Positions 8,005 through 21,400 are shown, counted from the first letter of the stretch. The stretch: DNA of 64,000 nt from Aliisedimentitalea scapharcae (GCF_045277565.1 NZ_CP123584.1:2480001-2544000); one strand, 5' to 3'. The notes: a model not told the origin generated them from the letters alone. Made by a program: numbers and translations.

Positions 8005-8910
8005 CTATTCTGCGGCTATCTTAACCGCGAAGTCTGTATTGTAGAAGTTCCTTTCCACTGTTGCTGGTGAGATGTAACCGAGTGGACCGTAGAGGCGCGT
8101 TTCGTTGTACCAATGCACCCAATTGAGGGTCGCCATTTCAACGGTTTTCTTTCCGCTCCATGGACCTTCATGTTCGATGACCTCAGGTTTGTAGAGACCG
8201 TTTATGGTCTCGGCCAGTGCATTGTCATACGAGTCTCCGATGCTTCCAACCGAGGCTCCAATTTTTGCCTCTTCAAGGCGTTCAGAATACTTGATCGATA
8301 GATATTGGACGCCCCTGTCGCTATGGTGGGTGAGACTGTCTCGGTCAGGATTTCGGGCGGCCAGCGCCTGATCCAGCGCATCGAGAACCAACTTGGTATT
8401 GGGCGACGACGACACCTGCCAGCCAACGATGTACCGGGCGAAGACGTCAATGATAAATGCCACATAGACAAAGCCAACGACCGTGCGCACATAGGTAAAA
8501 TCTGCCACCCACAATATGTTCGGCGCGGGGGCCTTGAAGACCCGGTTCACCTTATCCTCAGGGCATGGAAGGGCGGGGTTACTCTGTGTCGTCTTCTTGC
8601 CCTTTCCACGCGTAACACCCTGAAGCCCCATCGCTTTCATCAGGCGAACGACCGTGCATCGGGAGACATCCTCACCTGCTGCAATGAGATCATACCAAAC
8701 CTTCACCGCACCATAACGCTTACTGCTGGCCTCCCATCGCTCTGTAATCTTGGGACATAAAACAGCATCTCGCTGCGCCCGCAGAGAAGCTTTCTCTGGA
8801 TCACGTTGAACGGCTTGATGATGGTAGTAAGTAGAAGGCGCGATCGGCAAAACTTTGCAAATCGCCTCGACGCCGTGCTCCTTGCGATGACCGGCAATGA
8901 ACATGATCAT
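8005..8910 (-). CDS. IS3-family transposase OrfB (DDE catalytic subunit)
   Basis: A 301-residue catalytic subunit with an rve-type integrase core. The three acidic residues are visible: Asp in WVADFTYV (about residue 135), Asp in HHSDRGVQYLS (about 197), and Glu in NALAETINGLYK (about 233, giving the family's D-D-35-E spacing). An N-terminal HTH_21-like region precedes it (YGAVKVWYDL). It is normally made as an OrfAB fusion by -1 frameshifting. The frame is intact, so the element may still be mobile. Confidence 0.9.
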   Translation of the reverse strand: MIMFIAGHRKEHGVEAICKVLPIAPSTYYHHQAVQRDPEKASLRAQRDAVLCPKITERWEASSKRYGAVKVWYDLIAAGEDVSRCTVVRLMKAMGLQGVTRGKGKKTTQSNPALPCPEDKVNRVFKAPAPNILWVADFTYVRTVVGFVYVAFIIDVFARYIVGWQVSSSPNTKLVLDALDQALAARNPDRDSLTHHSDRGVQYLSIKYSERLEEAKIGASVGSIGDSYDNALAETINGLYKPEVIEHEGPWSGKKTVEMATLNWVHWYNETRLYGPLGYISPATVERNFYNTDFAVKIAAE

Positions 8911-9239
8911 CTCTTCCGTAGGCGGTCGAGGTCCGCCGCCGCGAAAAAAGCCGACGCCTTGCGCAGAATGTCGTTTGCTTGCTTCAGCTCTCGGTTCTCG
9001 CGTTGAAGTGCTTTCAATTCCTCGCGTTCTGACCGCGTAATGCCGTCTCGATCACCGCTTTCAACAGCCTGCTTCTTGACCCAGTCCCGCAACGTCTCGG
9101 GACTGCATCCTATCTTCCCCGAGATCGAAACAACCGCTTTCGATCGTGAGGGATAATCCGCTTCATTCTCTAGAACCAAACGCACCGCACGGGCGCGAAC
9201 CTCTGTCGAAAACCGGTTTCCTGAATTGCCTTTGATCAT
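8907..9239 (-). CDS. IS3-family transposase OrfA
   Basis: A 110-residue DNA-binding subunit. The N-terminal part has the helix-turn-helix of IS3 OrfA (RFSTEVRARAVRLVLE, then GCSPETLRDWVKKQ), followed by a leucine-zipper-like heptad region (ELKALQRENRELKQANDILRK). The last part contains T6C on the coding strand (8943-8950), a slippery sequence of the kind used for -1 frameshifting into orfB. The stop overlaps the orfB start by four bases (ATGA), which would also allow re-initiation. Confidence 0.9.
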   Translation of the reverse strand: MIKGNSGNRFSTEVRARAVRLVLENEADYPSRSKAVVSISGKIGCSPETLRDWVKKQAVESGDRDGITRSEREELKALQRENRELKQANDILRKASAFFAAADLDRLRKR

Positions 9240-9262
9240 ACCATACCTTCCAAGCTTTATGC

Positions 9263-9287
9263 TCTCCGGTAAACCCGGTCTGGTTCA
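9263..9287. repeat. IS3-family terminal inverted repeat, orfA side
   Basis: Exact reverse complement of 7969-7993. It lies 24 bases upstream of the orfA start codon on the minus strand, so the element's promoter must lie in this end. Confidence 0.9.
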
Positions 9288-9495
9288 AACCGCTGTCAGC
9301 GTAGAGTTTCAGCAATGAAGCATACGGCTGACTTCGAAACACCTTCCAGTTCCACAAACAACGTCTCGCCAAGCTGCCGGGTCGAAGATCATGGTGGCAA
9401 TTCCTCGGCACCTGCCACCCTGCCGCTTGGTCTGGCAAAATGTTGCGACACATCCGCCCCAGTTCGCGATACGAGCATTACAATCTGGCCGCAAT
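9288..9495. other. Sequence between the IS3 element and the giant adhesin stop
   Basis: Minus-strand frames contain LKLYADSG directly at the IS3 boundary, which recalls the 'ADSGYxG' motif of IS4/IS5-type transposases, but the surrounding residues do not support a family. It is best read as fragmentary IS debris. The region must also contain the 3' end of the giant gene's transcript, yet no convincing terminator is seen. Confidence 0.4.
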
Positions 9496-12400
9496 CTAAC
9501 CTGAATTGGTTGAAGGGTCGTCGTCTTCCGGCAATGGAACAAGCGGCTCATCCACCGGCAGGTCGACTTCTTCACGGCCGGTTGCGGTTTGCGAATTCCA
9601 ATCCTCTGAATGCGTCGTATCATCCATCGTCGTTGGATCCACCATGGGATCATCGACCGGCACAACCGCATCTACTCCGAGTGCCACGGTGTATGGATTG
9701 GCCAGTTCGGCCCCCTCTTGCTCGACCAGAACGTCGGAATCTATGTTTGCCCCAACTGCGTTAAGATAAACGTTCATCGGATCGCTGTGATGGGGAGGAG
9801 CTACTTCTTGGCCAGAGTGCTCCTCGGAGGCCTCAAATCCTTTGCTGTGATGCACATCGAAATCGTCAGCGCTGCCTGCTCCTGCGGCGAAGGACGCATC
9901 AATGACGTCGGTTGATCCCGGCGCGTCGGCTGATAGGTCTTGAGGATCTGCGTCAAGCGTGATTTCGACAACTGGCCCCTCATCGCTCGGGGCATCGTGT
10001 CGCGGCGGCTGGACCGGAACGATATTGATCCCGAGCAGGGTGGTTGAATCCACGTGGTGACCACTGTTGCCATGAGTGCTTTGAACATCAATGTTGACCT
10101 CCACATCTGCATCCGAGGTATGCGTTCCATGCTGAAGGATATGGAAGGTATCTGTGTGATGACCGGATGTCGCTGCGCTGCCCCCTTGTTTGATGACACC
10201 GGATTGCGATCGGTAATGGTATTCGAAATGGCCGGTCGTTGGGTCGATAGTCAACGTGCCGTACTGACCTTGCAAGGACAGAACACCCTGACCGCCACCG
10301 TTGTCGATCGTCCAACCGCCCGCGCTTCCTGTCAGGATTCCGGACAGATGTGTCGTTCCCGCTCCATGAACCTGTGTTGCCGTCGGAGGGACAAACGCCA
10401 ACGCAGTCACGTCAAGTGTCGCGGTCGCTGAACTGTTCGCATGTCCGTCAGTTACCGAAATGGTCACCGGAACGTCGGTATGTCCAGCGCCAGCCGCTGG
10501 CGTGAAAATCCAGTTACTGCCAGATTGATGGAAGCTCCCGTATTGGGGATCAACCTGCACGTTCGAGATCGAAAGTTGATCGCTCGTATCCACATCGGTT
10601 GCATGGACTGCCGCCAGCAAATCGCTGGCTGACAGCGACCTACCAGCCCCGGGCTGCGTTGCACCAAGGTCACCAGCATGCACGACGGGGCCATCATTGC
10701 TACCTGTGACCGTAATCACCAGGTTCTCGGTGTCCGTCGCCCCCGCGCTGTCCGTCACAGTGACAGGAACCGTCACCTGCTGCGTCGCTCCTGCCGCGAG
10801 ATGCTGATAGGCCGCGTCGGTCGGATCAAAGGTCCAGCTGCCATCCGCGTTCAGAGCAAAGCCCGCAGGAGCGGCCTGACCCAGAGAGTACTGCTGGCTG
10901 TCGCCCGTATCCACATCGGTGGCCGACATCTTACCCGACACAGCCGAGCCGTCCTCCGTCGCAGACGCCGTCGCCGCACTCAGAACCGGCGCGTCGTTTG
11001 TCCCGTGAATGGTGATCTGGATCTGGTGCGTCGTGCCATCTTTGGTGGAAACAGTGACCGTATCAACCAGCGTGTCTCCATCTTTCAACGCTTGAATGCG
11101 CGGATTGTTGTTGTCGCCATCATAGAACCAGTGGCCCTGTGGGTCGATCGTCAGGAAAGAATTGCCTCCAAGGCTGGTCGGATAACTCCCACGCATTGGC
11201 GCGCCTACAAAAACAGCTTCGCCGGAGTCGGGGTCGGTGACAGTCAATTGCCCCTGCGTTTGCAACCATTGCATGCCGCTCTTGTGGTCCTCCGTCACAG
11301 ACCCTGTGTCGACGCCACCAATCACAGCGGCGTCCCCAACAGCGGCCAGCGTGAGCGATGCAGTTTGTGCTACGCTACCGCCATGACCGTCTGTAACGGA
11401 GTAGCTGAGCTGTACCGGACCATTATAATTTGCATCCGGCGTAAAGGTGTATCCGGTCGTCGCATCGCCGGTGATCGTGCCGTGACTGGCCGATAGGCCT
11501 GTCACCGCAAGCTGATCCCCTGTGTCGATATCCGTGGCCTGTGCCAGAAGCTGTGCCGCTGTGATCTGAACCGAATGGTCCTCAGTACCGCCGGGAAGGC
11601 TGACCGGACCACTCACAACCGGACCATCATTGCTGCCGGTGACCGTAATCACCAGGTTCTCGGTGTCCGTCGCCCCCGCGCTGTCCGTCACAGTGACAGG
11701 AACCGTCACCTGTTGCGTCGCGCCCGCGGCGAGGTGCTGGTAGGCCGCATCCGTGGGATCGAAGCTCCAGGAGCCGTCGGTGCCCAGGGTGAAGCCGGGT
11801 ACGGGGTTGGCCGGGGCAAAGCTGAGCGTATCGCCGGTATCCACATCCGTGGCCGACATCTGACCCGTCACGGACTGGCCGTCTTCCGTCGCCGAGGCCG
11901 TCGCTGCGCTCAGAACAGGCGCGTCATTCGTGCCATGAATCGTGATCTGGATCTGATGCGACGTCCCGTCGGCGGAGCGCACCGTAACCGTGTCGACCAG
12001 AGTTTGACCGGCACCAAGCGCCTGAACGCGCGGGTCGTCATTATCGCCATCGTAGATCCACCCTCCTTTTGGTCCGATCACCAGAGAGGCATTGCCCCCA
12101 AGACTGGTCGGGTAGCTCCCGCGCATGGGGAACATCACGAAGCGGGCCTCCCCCGTGTCCGGGTCGGCGATTGTCAGCTGGCCCCGGGTCTGTAACCACT
12201 GCATGCCCATAACATTGACATCCTCGGTGACATCGCCGGTATCGACTCCCCCGATCACCGCGGCATCGCCGGTTGCGGCAAGCGTCAAGGCGGCCGTTTG
12301 AGAGACTGTTCCGCCATGGCCGTCGGTGACCTGGTAGCTCAGGCTGACCGGGCCGTTGTAGTTCGGGTCCGGCGTGAAGGTGAAACCGTGTGCGGCGTCG

Positions 12401-15400
12401 CCGGATATGCTGCCATGGCTTGCGCTCAGGCCGGCCACCGAGAGCGTGTCGCCGGTGTCGATGTCGGTGGCATGTTCCAGGAGCTGCGCCGCGGTGATCT
12501 GCACCGAATGGTCCTCAGTACCGCCGGGAAGGCTGACCGGACCACTCACAACCGGACCATCATTGCTGCCGGTGACCGTAATCACCAGGTTCTCGGTGTC
12601 CGTCGCCCCCGCGCTGTCCGTCACAGTGACAGGAACCGTCACCTGTTGCGTCGCGCCCGCGGCGAGGTGCTGGTAGGCCGCATCCGTGGGATCGAAGCTC
12701 CAGGAGCCGTCGGTGCCCAGGGTGAAGCCGGGTACGGGGTTGGCCGGGGCAAAGCTGAGCGTATCGCCGGTATCCACATCCGTGGCCGACATCTGACCCG
12801 TCACGGACTGGCCGTCTTCCGTCGCCGAGGCCGTCGCTGCGCTCAGAACAGGCGCGTCATTCGTGCCATGAATCGTGATCTGGATCTGATGCGACGTCCC
12901 GTCGGCGGAGCGCACCGTAACCGTGTCGACCAGAGTTTGACCGGCACCAAGCGCCTGAACGCGCGGGTCGTCATTATCGCCATCGTAGATCCACCCTCCT
13001 TTTGGTCCGATCACCAGAGAGGCATTGCCCCCAAGACTGGTCGGGTAGCTCCCGCGCATGGGGAACATCACGAAGCGGGCCTCCCCCGTGTCCGGGTCGG
13101 CGATTGTCAGCTGGCCCCGGGTCTGTAACCACTGCATGCCCATAACATTGACATCCTCGGTGACATCGCCGGTATCGACTCCCCCGATCACCGCGGCATC
13201 GCCGGTTGCGGCAAGCGTCAAGGCGGCCGTTTGAGAGACTGTTCCGCCATGGCCGTCGGTGACCTGGTAGCTCAGGCTGACCGGGCCGTTGTAGTTCGGG
13301 TCCGGCGTGAAGGTGAAACCGTGTGCGGCGTCGCCGGATATGCTGCCATGGCTTGCGCTCAGGCCGGCCACCGAGAGCGTGTCGCCGGTGTCGATGTCGG
13401 TGGCATGTTCCAGGAGCTGCGCCGCGGTGATCTGCACCGAATGGTCCTCAGTACCGCCGGGAAGGCTGACCGGACCACTCACAACCGGACCATCATTGCT
13501 GCCGGTGACCGTAATCACCAGGTTCTCGGTGTCCGTCGCCCCCGCGCTGTCCGTCACAGTGACAGGAACCGTCACCTGTTGCGTCGCGCCCGCGGCGAGG
13601 TGCTGGTAGGCCGCATCCGTGGGATCGAAGCTCCAGGAGCCGTCGGTGCCCAGGGTGAAGCCGGGTACGGGGTTGGCCGGGGCAAAGCTGAGCGTATCGC
13701 CGGTATCCACATCCGTGGCCGACATCTGACCCGTCACGGACTGGCCGTCTTCCGTCGCCGAGGCCGTCGCTGCGCTCAGAACAGGCGCGTCATTCGTGCC
13801 ATGAATCGTGATCTGGATCTGATGCGACGTCCCGTCGGCGGAGCGCACCGTAACCGTGTCGACCAGAGTTTGACCGGCACCAAGCGCCTGAACGCGCGGG
13901 TCGTCATTATCGCCATCGTAGATCCACCCTCCTTTTGGTCCGATCACCAGAGAGGCATTGCCCCCAAGACTGGTCGGGTAGCTCCCGCGCATGGGGAACA
14001 TCACGAAGCGGGCCTCCCCCGTGTCCGGGTCGGCGATTGTCAGCTGGCCCCGGGTCTGTAACCACTGCATGCCCATAACATTGACATCCTCGGTGACATC
14101 GCCGGTATCGACTCCCCCGATCACCGCGGCATCGCCGGTTGCGGCAAGCGTCAAGGCGGCCGTTTGAGAGACTGTTCCGCCATGGCCGTCGGTGACCTGG
14201 TAGCTCAGGCTGACCGGGCCGTTGTAGTTCGGGTCCGGCGTGAAGGTGAAACCGTGTGCGGCGTCGCCGGATATGCTGCCATGGCTTGCGCTCAGGCCGG
14301 CCACCGAGAGCGTGTCGCCGGTGTCGATGTCGGTGGCATGTTCCAAGAGCTGCGCCGCGGTGATCTGCACCGCCTTGTCCTCGGTGCCGCCCGGAAGCGT
14401 GACCGGGCCGCTGACGGCCGGGCCGTCATTGGTGCCTGTCACCGTGATGACGAGGTTCTCGGTATCTGTGGCCCCGGTCTTGTCGGTGACTGTGACCGGG
14501 ATGGTGAGCTGCTGCGTCGCGCCTGCCGCCAGATGTTGATAGGCCCCATCTGTCGGATCGAAGCTCCAGGAGCCGTCTGCGTTCAGCGTAAATCCGGCAG
14601 GGGCGGTCTGCCCGAGAGAATAGGCCAGCGTGTCACCCGTATCCACATCCGTGGCCGACATCTGGCCGGTGACCGAGGACCCGTCCTCGGTTGCTGAGGC
14701 CGTCGCAGTACTCAGAACCGGCGCGTCATTCGTCCCGTGGATCGTGATCTGGATCTGGTGCGTCGTGCCGTCTGCGGTGCTCACACGATACGTGGCATGC
14801 CCTTCTTCACCGGCGGCGAGACGTTGAACGGCAGCATGAGAGTTGTCCACCGCATAGTGCCAGTTTCCATAGCGGTCCATGTGAAGGCTTCCGCCAAAAG
14901 GATCAGAGACCGCATGTTCTCCCCAGATGGAGTAACTGAAGTGGTTCGATGCCGCTCCGTCAGGATCCGAAACGCTCAAGGTGCCACCAACGCTAATCGG
15001 ATGTGCCGACGACGGTCCTACATTTTTGTCTTCGGTCAAGTCGCCGGTATCCGTGCCGGAAACAACCGCCGGGTCATCCCGGGCGGCCAGCGCGATTGTC
15101 GCCTTCTGCGCGACACTTCCACCGTGACCGTCGGTGACGGTGTAGCTCAGGCTGACAGGGCCGTTGTAGTTGGGGTCCGGTGTAAAGGTAAAGCCGTTGG
15201 CCGCGTCGCCACTGATCGTGCCGTGGCTGGCCGTCAGGCCGGTGACTGAGAGCTGATCGCCCGTGTCCACATCTGTCGCATGCTCGAGAAGTTGTGCCGC
15301 GGTGATCTGCACCGCCTTGTCCTCAGTGCCGCCTGGAAGCGTAACCGGGCCGCTGACGGCCGGGCCGTCGTTTGTTCCGCTCACCGTGACAACAACGGTC

Positions 15401-18400
15401 TTCTGGCTCTGGGCACCGTGCTCATCAATCACTGCGACGCGGAAGCTTTCGGTGGGTTGATCGGTAGCCGAAAGCTGCTGCGTGGCAGGCAGGCTGTTGT
15501 CGAGCGTGTAAGTCCACTGACCTGTGTGGGCATCGATGGCAAATGACCCGTAGTGTCCCTGGGTCGATCCCACCGCGGCCCAATGGAGCCGCGAGCCTGC
15601 ATCGACATCACTCGCGGACATCGTTCCCGTCGCCCTCGTCGAACTGGCGTCCTCGGTGACGGTGCCCGTTGTCACGGAACTTCCGTCGATCGACGGCACA
15701 TCATTGGTGCCTTCCACCTTGATCGTCAGATGGCCTGTCGATGTATGTCCATCCGGATCGGTCACCGAGAAGGGGATCGATACTGTGTGCTTCTGCCCCT
15801 CCGACAAATACTGATAGGCGCTGTTGGATGCGTCGAAAGTGTAGCTACCGTCCGGCTTCAGAGAAAATCCTGGCACCTGCGCTATGGGCTTGAACACCAG
15901 CTGTGCAGTGTCGCCTTTGTCTGCATCATCGGCGCTGATCCTGTCGGTCAGCGGTTTGCCAACCTGACCCGCCAGCGGATGATTGTCCTCGAACACATAG
16001 TGTCGGTTGGAATAGATGACGGGTGCATCGCTGGTACCGTGGATCGTGAACACAACCTCCTGGGTCGTGCCGTCGACGCTATCGACGGTGAAACGATCCT
16101 GTACCGACTCCCCGTCCTTGAGGTAATCGACGCTGATATTCGGAAGATGATAGTAGTACTTGCCATCTGCGTAGATCTGGAGCGTGCCGCCAAAAGACCC
16201 CTGCAACAGCCCGTTCACATCATGCGGCACGAACTGCGACTGCGCCGGGCCATCGGGATCCGTGACATGGAAATGCCCCGTTGCCCCTAGCTCCGCGCCG
16301 CTGCCGAAACCAGTTAGGTCCCTGTCCTCTTTGAGTTGAGGAACATTCGCCGTAATCACCGCCGCATCGCTGACGGAGCCGAGCGTCAGGTTGGCGGTTT
16401 GCGCGGTGTTTCCACCATGCCCGTCGGTGACGGTGTAGCTGAGGGCGACCGGCCCGTTGTAGTTGGGATCCGGCGTGAAGGTGAAGCCATTGGCCGCGTC
16501 GCCCGAGATCACTCCGTGGCTGGCTGTCAGGCCGGTGACCGAGAGCTGATCGCCCGTGTCCACATCTGTGGCATGTTCCAGCAGCTGCGTCGCCGTGATC
16601 TGAACCGCTTTGTCCTCCGTGCCGCCGGGCAGCGTGACCGGACCGCTGACGGCAGGCCCGTCATTGGTGCCTGTGACGGTAATCACGAGGTTCTGCGTGT
16701 CGGTGTCGGTGCCATCTGTGACGGTGACCGGGATGGTGACCTGTTCGGTCGCGCCTGCCGCGAGGTGCTGATAGGCCGCGTCGGTCGGGTCAAAGCTCCA
16801 GGAGCCATCTGCGTTCAGCGCAAATCCCGCAGGGGCCGCCTGGCCGAGTGAATAGGCCAGCGTGTCGCCCGTATCCACATCCGTCGCCGACATCTGTCCC
16901 GAGACCGCGCTGCCGTCCTCGGTCGCCGAGGCCGTTGCAGCACTCAGAACAGGCGCGTCATTCGTTCCGTGGATCGTAATCTGGATCTGTTTGGTGGTGC
17001 CGTCGACGGTTGAGACGGTGAGGGTGTCGGTGATCTGGTCGCCGGTCTTGAGCGCCTGAACCGCCGGCTGGCCATTGTCGAGCGCATAGCTCCAGGTGCC
17101 GTCGGGCTGAACGGTGAAGCTGCCATGGGCACCCGCCGCGCCACTCTGCGGCACGAAGCTCGCCTGGCCCGCATCCGGGTCGGTCACGTCCAGCTTGCCG
17201 CCGGTGCTCTGAACCTTGTCCTCGGTCACCGCGCCAACCGCGGTGCCGGAGATCGCCGCCTTGTCATCGGTGCCGTTGATGGTGACGGTGATCTGTTTCG
17301 TCGTGCCGTCGAGGCTGGAGACGGTCAGCGTGTCGGTCAGCTGCTCGCCGGATTTCAGCGCCTGAACCGCCGGCTGGCCATTGTCGAGCGCATAGCTCCA
17401 GGTGCCGTCGGGCTGAACGGTGAAGCTGCCATGGGCACCCGCCGCGCCACTCTGCGGCACGAAGCTCGCCTGGCCCGCATCCGGGTCGGTCACGTCCAGC
17501 TTGCCGCCGGTGCTCTGAACCTTGTCCTCGGTCACCGCGCCAACCGCGGTGCCGGAGATCGCCGCCTTGTCATCGGTGCCGTTGATGGTGACGGTGATCT
17601 GTTTCGTCGTGCCGTCGAGGCTGGAGACGGTCAGCGTGTCGGTCAGCTGCTCGCCGGATTTCAGCGCCTGAACCGCCGGCTGGCCATTGTCGAGCGCATA
17701 GCTCCAGGTGCCGTCGGGCTGAACGGTGAAGCTGCCATGGGCACCCGCCGCGCCACTCTGCGGCACGAAGCTCGCCTGGCCCGCATCCGGGTCGGTCACG
17801 TCCAGCTTGCCGCCGGTGCTCTGAACCTTGTCCTCGGTCACCGCGCCAACCGCGGTGCCGGAGATCGCCGCCTTGTCATCGGTGCCGTTGATGGTGACGG
17901 TGATCTGTTTCGTCGTGCCGTCGAGGCTGGAGACGGTCAGCGTGTCGGTCAGCTGCTCGCCGGATTTCAGCGCCTGAACCGCCGGCTGGCCATTGTCGAG
18001 CGCATAGCTCCAGGTGCCGTCGGGCTGAACGGTGAAGCTGCCATGGGCACCCGCCGCGCCACTCTGCGGCACGAAGCTCGCCTGGCCCGCATCCGGGTCG
18101 GTCACGTCCAGCTTGCCGCCGGTGCTCTGAACCTTGTCCTCGGTCACCGCGCCAACCGCGGTGCCGGAGATCGCCGCCTTGTCATCGGTGCCGTTGATGG
18201 TGACGGTGATCTGTTTCGTCGTGCCGTCGAGGCTGGAGACGGTCAGCGTGTCGGTCAGCTGCTCGCCGGATTTCAGCGCCTGAACCGCCGGCTGGCCATT
18301 GTCGAGCGCATAGCTCCAGGTGCCGTCGGGCTGAACGGTGAAGCTGCCATGGGCACCCGCCGCGCCACTCTGCGGCACGAAGCTCGCCTGGCCCGCATCC

Positions 18401-21400
18401 GGGTCGGTCACGTCCAGCTTGCCGCCGGTGCTCTGAACCTTGTCCTCGGTCACCGCGCCAACCGCGGTGCCGGAGATCGCCGCCTTGTCATCGGTGCCGT
18501 TGATGGTGACGGTGATCTGTTTCGTCGTGCCGTCGAGGCTGGAGACGGTCAGCGTGTCGGTCAGCTGCTCGCCGGATTTCAGCGCCTGAACCGCGGGCTG
18601 GCCATTGTCGAGCGCGTAGCTCCAGGTGCCATCGGGCTGGACAGTGAAGCTGCCATGGGCCCCCGCCGCGCCGGTCTGCGGCACGAACTGCGCCTGGCCC
18701 GCATCCGGGTCGGTCACATCCAGCTTGCCGCCGGTGCTCTGAACCTTGTCCTCGGTCACCGCGCCAACCGCGGTGCCGGAGATCGCCGCCTTGTCATCGG
18801 TGCCGTTGATGGTGACGGTGATCTGTTTCGTCGTGCCGTCGAGGCTGGAGACGGTCAGCGTGTCGGTCAGCTGCTCGCCGGATTTCAGCGCCTGAACCGC
18901 CGGCTGGCCATTGTCGAGCGCATAGCTCCAGGTGCCGTCGGGCTGAACGGTGAAGCTGCCATGGGCACCCGCCGCGCCACTCTGCGGCACGAAGCTCGCC
19001 TGGCCCGCATCCGGGTCGGTCACATCCAGCTTGCCGCCGGTGCTCTGAACCTTGTCCTCGGTCACCGCGCCAACCGCGGTGCCGGAGATCGCCGCCTTGT
19101 CATCGGTGCCGTTGATGGTGACGGTGATCTGTTTCGTCGTGCCGTCGAGGCTGGAGACGGTCAGCGTGTCGGTCAGCTGCTCGCCGGATTTCAGCGCCTG
19201 AACCGCCGGCTGGCCATTGTCGAGCGCATAGCTCCAGGTGCCGTCGGGCTGAACGGTGAAGCTGCCATGGGCACCCGCCGCGCCACTCTGCGGCACGAAG
19301 CTCGCCTGGCCCGCATCCGGGTCGGTCACGTCCAGCTTGCCGCCGGTGCTCTGAACCTTGTCCTCGGTCACCGCGCCAACCGCGGTGCCGGAGATCGCCG
19401 CCTTGTCATCGGTGCCGTTGATGGTGACGGTGATCTGTTTCGTCGTGCCGTCGAGGCTGGAGACGGTCAGCGTGTCGGTCAGCTGCTCGCCGGATTTCAG
19501 CGCCTGAACCGCCGGCTGGCCATTGTCGAGCGCATAGCTCCAGGTGCCGTCGGGCTGAACGGTGAAGCTGCCATGGGCACCCGCCGCGCCACTCTGCGGC
19601 ACGAAGCTCGCCTGGCCCGCATCCGGGTCGGTCACGTCCAGCTTGCCGCCGGTGCTCTGAACCTTGTCCTCGGTCACCGCGCCAACCGCGGTGCCGGAGA
19701 TCGCCGCCTTGTCATCGGTGCCGTTGATGGTGACGGTGATCTGTTTCGTCGTGCCGTCGAGGCTGGAGACGGTCAGCGTGTCGGTCAGCTGCTCGCCGGA
19801 TTTCAGCGCCTGAACCGCCGGCTGGCCATTGTCGAGCGCATAGCTCCAGGTGCCGTCGGGCTGAACGGTGAAGCTGCCATGGGCACCCGCCGCGCCACTC
19901 TGCGGCACGAAGCTCGCCTGGCCCGCATCCGGGTCGGTCACGTCCAGCTTGCCGCCGGTGCTCTGAACCTTGTCCTCGGTCACCGCGCCAACCGCGGTGC
20001 CGGAGATCGCCGCCTTGTCATCGGTGCCGTTGATGGTGACGGTGATCTGTTTCGTCGTGCCGTCGAGGCTGGAGACGGTCAGCGTGTCGGTCAGCTGCTC
20101 GCCGGATTTCAGCGCCTGAACCGCCGGCTGGCCATTGTCGAGCGCATAGCTCCAGGTGCCGTCGGGCTGAACGGTGAAGCTGCCATGGGCACCCGCCGCG
20201 CCACTCTGCGGCACGAAGCTCGCCTGGCCCGCATCCGGGTCGGTCACGTCCAGCTTGCCGCCGGTGCTCTGAACCTTGTCCTCGGTCACCGCGCCAACCG
20301 CGGTGCCGGAGATCGCCGCCTTGTCATCGGTGCCGTTGATGGTGACGGTGATCTGTTTCGTCGTGCCGTCGAGGCTGGAGACGGTCAGCGTGTCGGTCAG
20401 CTGCTCGCCGGATTTCAGCGCCTGAACCGCCGGCTGGCCATTGTCGAGCGCATAGCTCCAGGTGCCGTCGGGCTGAACGGTGAAGCTGCCATGGGCACCC
20501 GCCGCGCCACTCTGCGGCACGAAGCTCGCCTGGCCCGCATCCGGGTCGGTCACGTCCAGCTTGCCGCCGGTGCTCTGAACCTTGTCCTCGGTCACCGCGC
20601 CAACCGCGGTGCCGGAGATCGCCGCCTTGTCATCGGTGCCGTTGATGGTGACGGTGATCTGTTTCGTCGTGCCGTCGAGGCTGGAGACGGTCAGCGTGTC
20701 GGTCAGCTGCTCGCCGGATTTCAGCGCCTGAACCGCCGGCTGGCCATTGTCGAGCGCATAGCTCCAGGTGCCGTCGGGCTGAACGGTGAAGCTGCCATGG
20801 GCACCCGCCGCGCCACTCTGCGGCACGAAGCTCGCCTGGCCCGCATCCGGGTCGGTCACGTCCAGCTTGCCGCCGGTGCTCTGAACCTTGTCCTCGGTCA
20901 CCGCGCCAACCGCGGTGCCGGAGATCGCCGCCTTGTCATCGGTGCCGTTGATGGTGACGGTGATCTGTTTCGTCGTGCCGTCGAGGCTGGAGACGGTCAG
21001 CGTGTCGGTCAGCTGCTCGCCGGATTTCAGCGCCTGAACCGCGGGCTGGCCATTGTCGAGCGCATAGCTCCAGGTGCCATCGGGCTGAACGGTGAAGCTG
21101 CCATGGGCCCCCGCCGCGCCGGTCTGCGGCACGAACTGCGCCTGGCCCGCATCCGGGTCGGTCACATCCAGCTTGCCGCCGGTGCTCTGAACCTTGTCCT
21201 CGGTCACCGCGCCAACCGCGGTGCCGGAGATCGCCGCCTTGTCATCGGTGCCGTTGATGGTGACGGTGATCTGTTTCGTCGTGCCGTCGAGGCTGGAGAC
21301 GGTCAGCGTGTCGGTCAGCTGCTCGCCGGATTTCAGCGCCTGAACCGCCGGCTGGCCATTGTCGAGCGCATAGCTCCAGGTGCCGTCGGGCTGAACGGTG

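Larger units (their letters stand above)
7969..9287. mobile_element. Complete IS3-family insertion sequence
   Basis: About 1.32 kb bounded by perfect 25-bp terminal inverted repeats (7969-7993 and 9263-9287) with TG...CA ends. It carries two overlapping minus-strand genes, orfA and orfB, with an intact DDE set. The flanking bases show no matching 3-4 bp target duplication (ATG on the left, AAC on the right), and the flanks belong to unrelated sequences. This suggests deletion or recombination after insertion. Confidence 0.9.

Noticed and set aside
10678..14697. Several plus-strand frames of 170-276 codons repeated every 933 bases
   Set aside because: They are shadows of the triplicated adhesin module and repeat exactly with it. 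Arg-rich composition with no family likeness.
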